A DNA stretch of 64,000 nucleotides. Source: Paralvinella palmiformis (taxonomy: Eukaryota > Annelida > Polychaeta > Terebellida > Alvinellidae). Numbering within the stretch: position 1 is the first letter of the stretch; every line of letters starts with the position of its first letter. The notes under the pieces were generated by a model. The model saw only the letters and a program-made list of their open reading frames with translations. It was not told the origin of the DNA and searched no databases. Location: the NCBI GenBank assembly GCA_025642065.1, contig JAODUP010000146.1:106001-170000 (forward strand), read 5' to 3'. Both the position numbers and the translations under genes were made by a program. Shown here in pieces: positions 60,066-64,000 of the stretch.

Positions 60066-61585
60066 AGATTCGAAAAACACACACCAAAACACACATATTA
60101 TGCACAATTTATCCGTGGAAGTTGCTGAGTGAATGCGGACAGAACCGATTATTCATATGCTGTTCGGGTGCCATACATTTCTGCGTAAGCTGAATTTAAA
60201 TGTCCAAATATTGTAATGTTTAGCGTTTAATAAACTTAATATATAAAATGGCTAGATTAATCTTATCTACAGCTCTAATAACGAATTATATATTTCGGAA
60301 TGGGATAAAAATGTACAAATATTGCCATAACACCAATGTTGTTTTAATCCGTTAACTGGAATCGGTCTAACTATACAGGCGGTATACCCAATTTCGAGGT
60401 ATGGGAATTTTAAGGAGGATCTTTTGTGTAAACATTCGGAAACGTCAGCCTCCCAGAGTAAAACGGGTTACTTTAATGGTAAGCCAAATGATATATTGAT
60501 TATAAAGGTGTGCTTCCCGGATTGCGAACATGATATAATTTTTAAACTTGGGTTAAATAAGAAGCGCGCTTATAAGCCAACTTAAAATGTTGCTTGTTTA
60601 TGATCGTCAACTAAAGATACCAATCAGCATATGACAAGAAATTAAATATTTAAGTCTTATGTGTACTCGCAGTATAATAAAATGGGTCTTGATGAATGAG
60701 TTACTATATTTCAGCTATTTATTTAACTACAATAATCTGACATGTACCCATAGCAGAATTTTTCAAATCAAAATTTGAATTATTTCCTAGGAACCCTAAG
60801 GAACCTACTTGATGTAAAAAGAAACAAGTAGAAAAGTAATATAATACTAATAATCGAACTAATAGATGTTTTATATGGCTGTCCACCTGAAAATACGAAG
60901 GACGCTTCCCAACGGATATTAATTAGAAATAAATTTCGTATTAATCAAAATTTTGATAGGGGAGAACCTTGCCCGCTATCTCCGACTGACCCTCCTATAG
61001 TGAGTGCCATGGCCGGGATTAAAAATTGACCCCCCACACAAAATGACCCCGATAAGAAGTCTCGTACAACATAACCCACTCGGGGTCACATACAAAATTA
61101 GTTCTCTGATTTGTGACCAAAATGGCTTCTTTATCATTAACATTTTCGGTAAACAATATATTCTGTGTTTAGAAATAAACAAAATATTAATTAATCTTTA
61201 TAATTTGTCATAAACATTATAACGTCGGCTGTGTTTGGTCTTCTGGTGGCTATATTTATATCGTGTAGTATACAGAAAATAAAGCTAATATATTAGTGTT
61301 TATGTCTGTGGATAGATTATTATTGTCTCACTGTATATTTATACAATAGATCATGTATGTTTGCATTGGTATATCATACACACACACACACATGCCCACC
61401 ATTAGATCAGCGACAAATGTCCAATATTCTACGGTATCCATTACTTTATACCCTATCTAAAATTGTGCCATTCGTTTAAAGCGATATTTAATTAATAAAG
61501 TCACTGTGCTGCGAAATTGTGTGTTTGGTCGTGTGTACTTGCAGCTATATAATATGGATGACTGCAGAAAAAATGTAGATATCTA

Positions 61586-61609
61586 TGTGTGTGTGCGCGC
61601 GCGCGCGTA
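61586..61609. repeat. (GT)n(GC)n alternating tract
   Basis: GTGTGTGTGCGCGCGCGCG, strongly Z-DNA-prone. Confidence 0.85.
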
Positions 61610-61943
61610 TGTGGTTTCTCAACAGTACACGGACACATACAGACAAGCGAAAGAACACCGACAACTGTCAAAAAGAAGCTACCCTTCTTATATCTCGTAA
61701 CAAAACAATGTACAATACCGACCAATGACTGGTTTACGCTGAGTAAATCGTCACAAGAGACACAGGACAACCGCCGCTGACCACATACAGATACACACCA
61801 CTACCACATAACCGCCGACTACCTTCATAAACCTTCGGATTCTCTCTGGTATAGCATTTGTCATTTAGACCAGCAACAAGATGATATATCTCTAATATAT
61901 CACCTGATACAATAAACGCTTCTAATTTAATCATCTACAAAAT

Positions 61944-61966
61944 TATATATATATATATATATATAT
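61944..61966. repeat. (TA)n microsatellite
   Basis: Perfect run. Confidence 0.85.
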
Positions 61967-62904
61967 GAAAATTTTTAAGACAATCGAAATCACATTTAAA
62001 AACTGCACTAAGATGACAATATACATTAATTGACAACTACACCAAACCTTAGAATGAAAATCATTAAAATAACAATTTACCAAACCAGTCATATTTGCCA
62101 TCAAATGTTAAAAAGAATATATCGTTTATCCATCAGGAAGATCTATTATTTAGAAGTTGAAATGCGTAAACCGTTCACTGACGTCGATTCTGAACAATTG
62201 GTTGCGTTTTATTTTAAATAAAATTTAGACACGAATAAAAACGCCTATAAATTGTAGAGATAAAGAATTCGATACAAATTTTATTTTATAAATATGTAAA
62301 ATGTCTCATGTTAGATCAAATGTTACGAGTCTGCATCTTATTCTTTGTTGTATTAATTAATACAAGATCGATATCGTAGCTCACCCGTCAGTTTATCTGC
62401 CAGCCAATCTATGGTACGCCTTCGACACGCACCACTTTCGTAACCATCGACATCGTCCACCTTACAAAACCGTACCCGACGAACGACGAAACGTAAAACA
62501 CAATAATAATAATTATAATGATCATAATAAAAATCATCATCAATCAACGAATAATAATAGACAATAACATCAAGTCATCATATATCGCCCCTCGACGATA
62601 CAGCACGCCATATTTTCATTATATCTTTTAGAACGACCTGAGTTAAGGTGTCAGTTGAGGGGTTTAAGACTGTATGAAGATGACCCCTCGCCCCTCATTC
62701 TACAATCAAGCTTTTGGTTACCTTACGACAGCCGACAGAATATACCAACACATCAATAGCAACTTCCGAGTAATATTTGTCTGTCTCTGGGTTAATTAAC
62801 CGATGAGGAACTAATTGGAACTTTCTCTCTGTCCATTAATAACAACGATACCAAACCAATACTGATATTGTCCTTTGAGCCAGCACTACTACCTCCACTA
62901 CCAT

Positions 62905-62986
62905 CGACCAGAGACTGGCTCATACAGGACCAGGTAATGAGCCAACGACCAGAGACTGGCTCATACAGGTTCAGGTAGTGAGCCAA
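62905..62986 (+). repeat. Two-copy tandem repeat, 41-base unit with internal hairpin
   Basis: Each unit starts CGACCAGAGACTGGCTCATA. In unit 1 TGGCTCAT and ATGAGCCA are exact inverses around 13 bases; unit 2 keeps the hairpin with one change. Confidence 0.9.
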
Positions 62987-63111
62987 AGAGCTAGCGTCTG
63001 CTATTTATGTATTGATGTTTACAAATGCAATCATCACGTTTCTGCTATTTTATTTCCGCTAATCATAAATGACACGCTAGTGTTTGACAATCTCCGTGAT
63101 CTAGCTACCAT

Positions 63112-63112
<1 letters not shown>

Positions 63113-63142
<30 letters not shown>
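63113..63142. repeat. (CA)n microsatellite
   Basis: Perfect run. Confidence 0.9.
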
Positions 63143-63145
<3 letters not shown>

Positions 63146-63207
63146 CTCATAATCGACATAATACTCTCCGTTATGACATCGTTACGCTGTAGTACTGTTG
63201 TTGTAGC

Positions 63208-63231
63208 TGTTGTTGTTGTTGTTGTTGTTGT
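63208..63231. repeat. (GTT)n trinucleotide repeat
   Basis: Eight GTT units; gives poly-Val or poly-Thr frames that are not genes. Confidence 0.85.
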
Positions 63232-63807
63232 ACTCTTCAGGCCGTACATACACAAAGCCTGCTCGATGAATTCCCTGAGTAATGCAATACATCTACTTAA
63301 TACATCACCATCATGTCTAGCTGATATAGGTATACAAACATACATAACATGTATACAGAGACAGATATAGCTTTGTTAGTTAGTGATGGCATTCATTATT
63401 AATATCTCTAGATTAACTGACAGGTGACCAATAATAATAATAGATTAAGTGTCAGTTAGAAAGGAACGAGTCAAACAGCCAAAAGTTCCACACACACACG
63501 AACACACACTAAAAGAACATCTCGAGACAACCCGCTCGACGGTTGTCTCGGATCCCGGATATCCCACAAACGCCGTTAAGTGGAAGCTAGCCTATAGCAC
63601 GACATCGGAGCATAGCATTTATAAGGAATCGTTCGGCTGCAGTTAGATTTGATAATAATAATAATAATGATAATAGCAGTGTGGAATAATGATAGTCATA
63701 ACCTTTTAGTGACGAGCCAACTATTCAGTGACGTAGTCCAACACCTGGACATCGGTGATGAGTACAGGTGATCGATTAAATGATGTTAGACGATCAAAGC
63801 GGGCTAG

Positions 63808-63847
63808 AGCACGCCCAGCTATATTAAAGCACGGTCAGCTATATTAA
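63808..63847 (+). repeat. Two-copy tandem repeat, 20-base unit
   Basis: AGCACGCCCAGCTATATTAA and AGCACGGTCAGCTATATTAA are adjacent. Confidence 0.85.
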
Positions 63848-64000
63848 AGCATACTGGACTCGTAAATGGGGAAAATAACAACTCGGCCTGAGAATACTCG
63901 ACATATCATCATGCCACAAGATACCCTTTACATCAGCACAGTCGCCGCTATCCCATTGGGCAAGAAAATGTAACAGGAGAAAAACAACACAACAACCAAA

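Larger units (their letters stand above)
60070..64000. other. Gene-poor region, part 3
   Basis: Apart from the listed repeats I see nothing I can support as a gene. The stretch from about 62340 to 64000 is less AT-rich and has more CG dinucleotides, so it may approach a gene beyond the right edge. Confidence 0.4.

Noticed and set aside
62353..62547. 64-codon minus-strand frame in CpG-richer DNA
   Set aside because: Low-complexity Tyr/Asp N-terminus, no domain, no splice support.
63142..63370. Frames with poly-Thr or poly-Val
   Set aside because: Produced by the GTT repeat at 63208-63231.

Overview
This is eukaryotic, AT-rich genomic DNA with many short exons, GT-AG introns, dense microsatellites and old transposon debris. 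The three recognisable proteins are conserved across animals. Together with tRNA-derived SINEs, CR1/L2-like LINE debris and hAT, pogo and long-TIR DNA transposons, the window suggests an invertebrate metazoan; a mollusc or other lophotrochozoan is my best guess. That lineage call is inference, not proof.

Layout, left to right: (1) about 1.05-6.65 kb, plus strand, the 3' part of a multi-pass membrane protein gene I cannot name. (2) 8.66-21.58 kb, minus strand, a complete 11-exon CDC37 (Hsp90 kinase co-chaperone, predicted 376 aa). (3) 22.39-32.36 kb, plus strand, a complete 8-coding-exon bestrophin (Ca2+-activated anion channel, predicted 642 aa), head-to-head with CDC37 across about 0.8 kb that should hold both promoters. 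(4) 34.45-46.5 kb, minus strand, CNOT2 (CCR4-NOT scaffold subunit, at least 424 aa in 12 coding exons, with possible further 5' exons up to an ETS-like promoter near 48.2 kb). Pairs 1/2 and 3/4 converge, pair 2/3 diverges. I assembled the exons by hand; all three complete models close in frame with conserved protein content across every junction. (5) 48.7-64 kb: no gene I can support, only a tRNA-Lys-like pseudogene, SINE and MITE copies, short tandem repeats and some CpG-richer unique sequence.

The introns hold most of the unusual material. Bestrophin intron 4 carries a roughly 3.1 kb DNA transposon with about 255-280 bp terminal inverted repeats around a broken minus-strand gene with Cys-pair motifs and a DNVDHN motif; it is the best candidate for a poorly described mobile system. 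Other elements are a MITE family seen twice (one copy with a perfect 8-bp target duplication), a pogo/Tigger-like element with TA duplication, two more MITE candidates, a foldback element, a LINE with a dead reverse transcriptase, and two tRNA-SINE families. The four genes have no evident shared pathway; they are ordinary neighbours.
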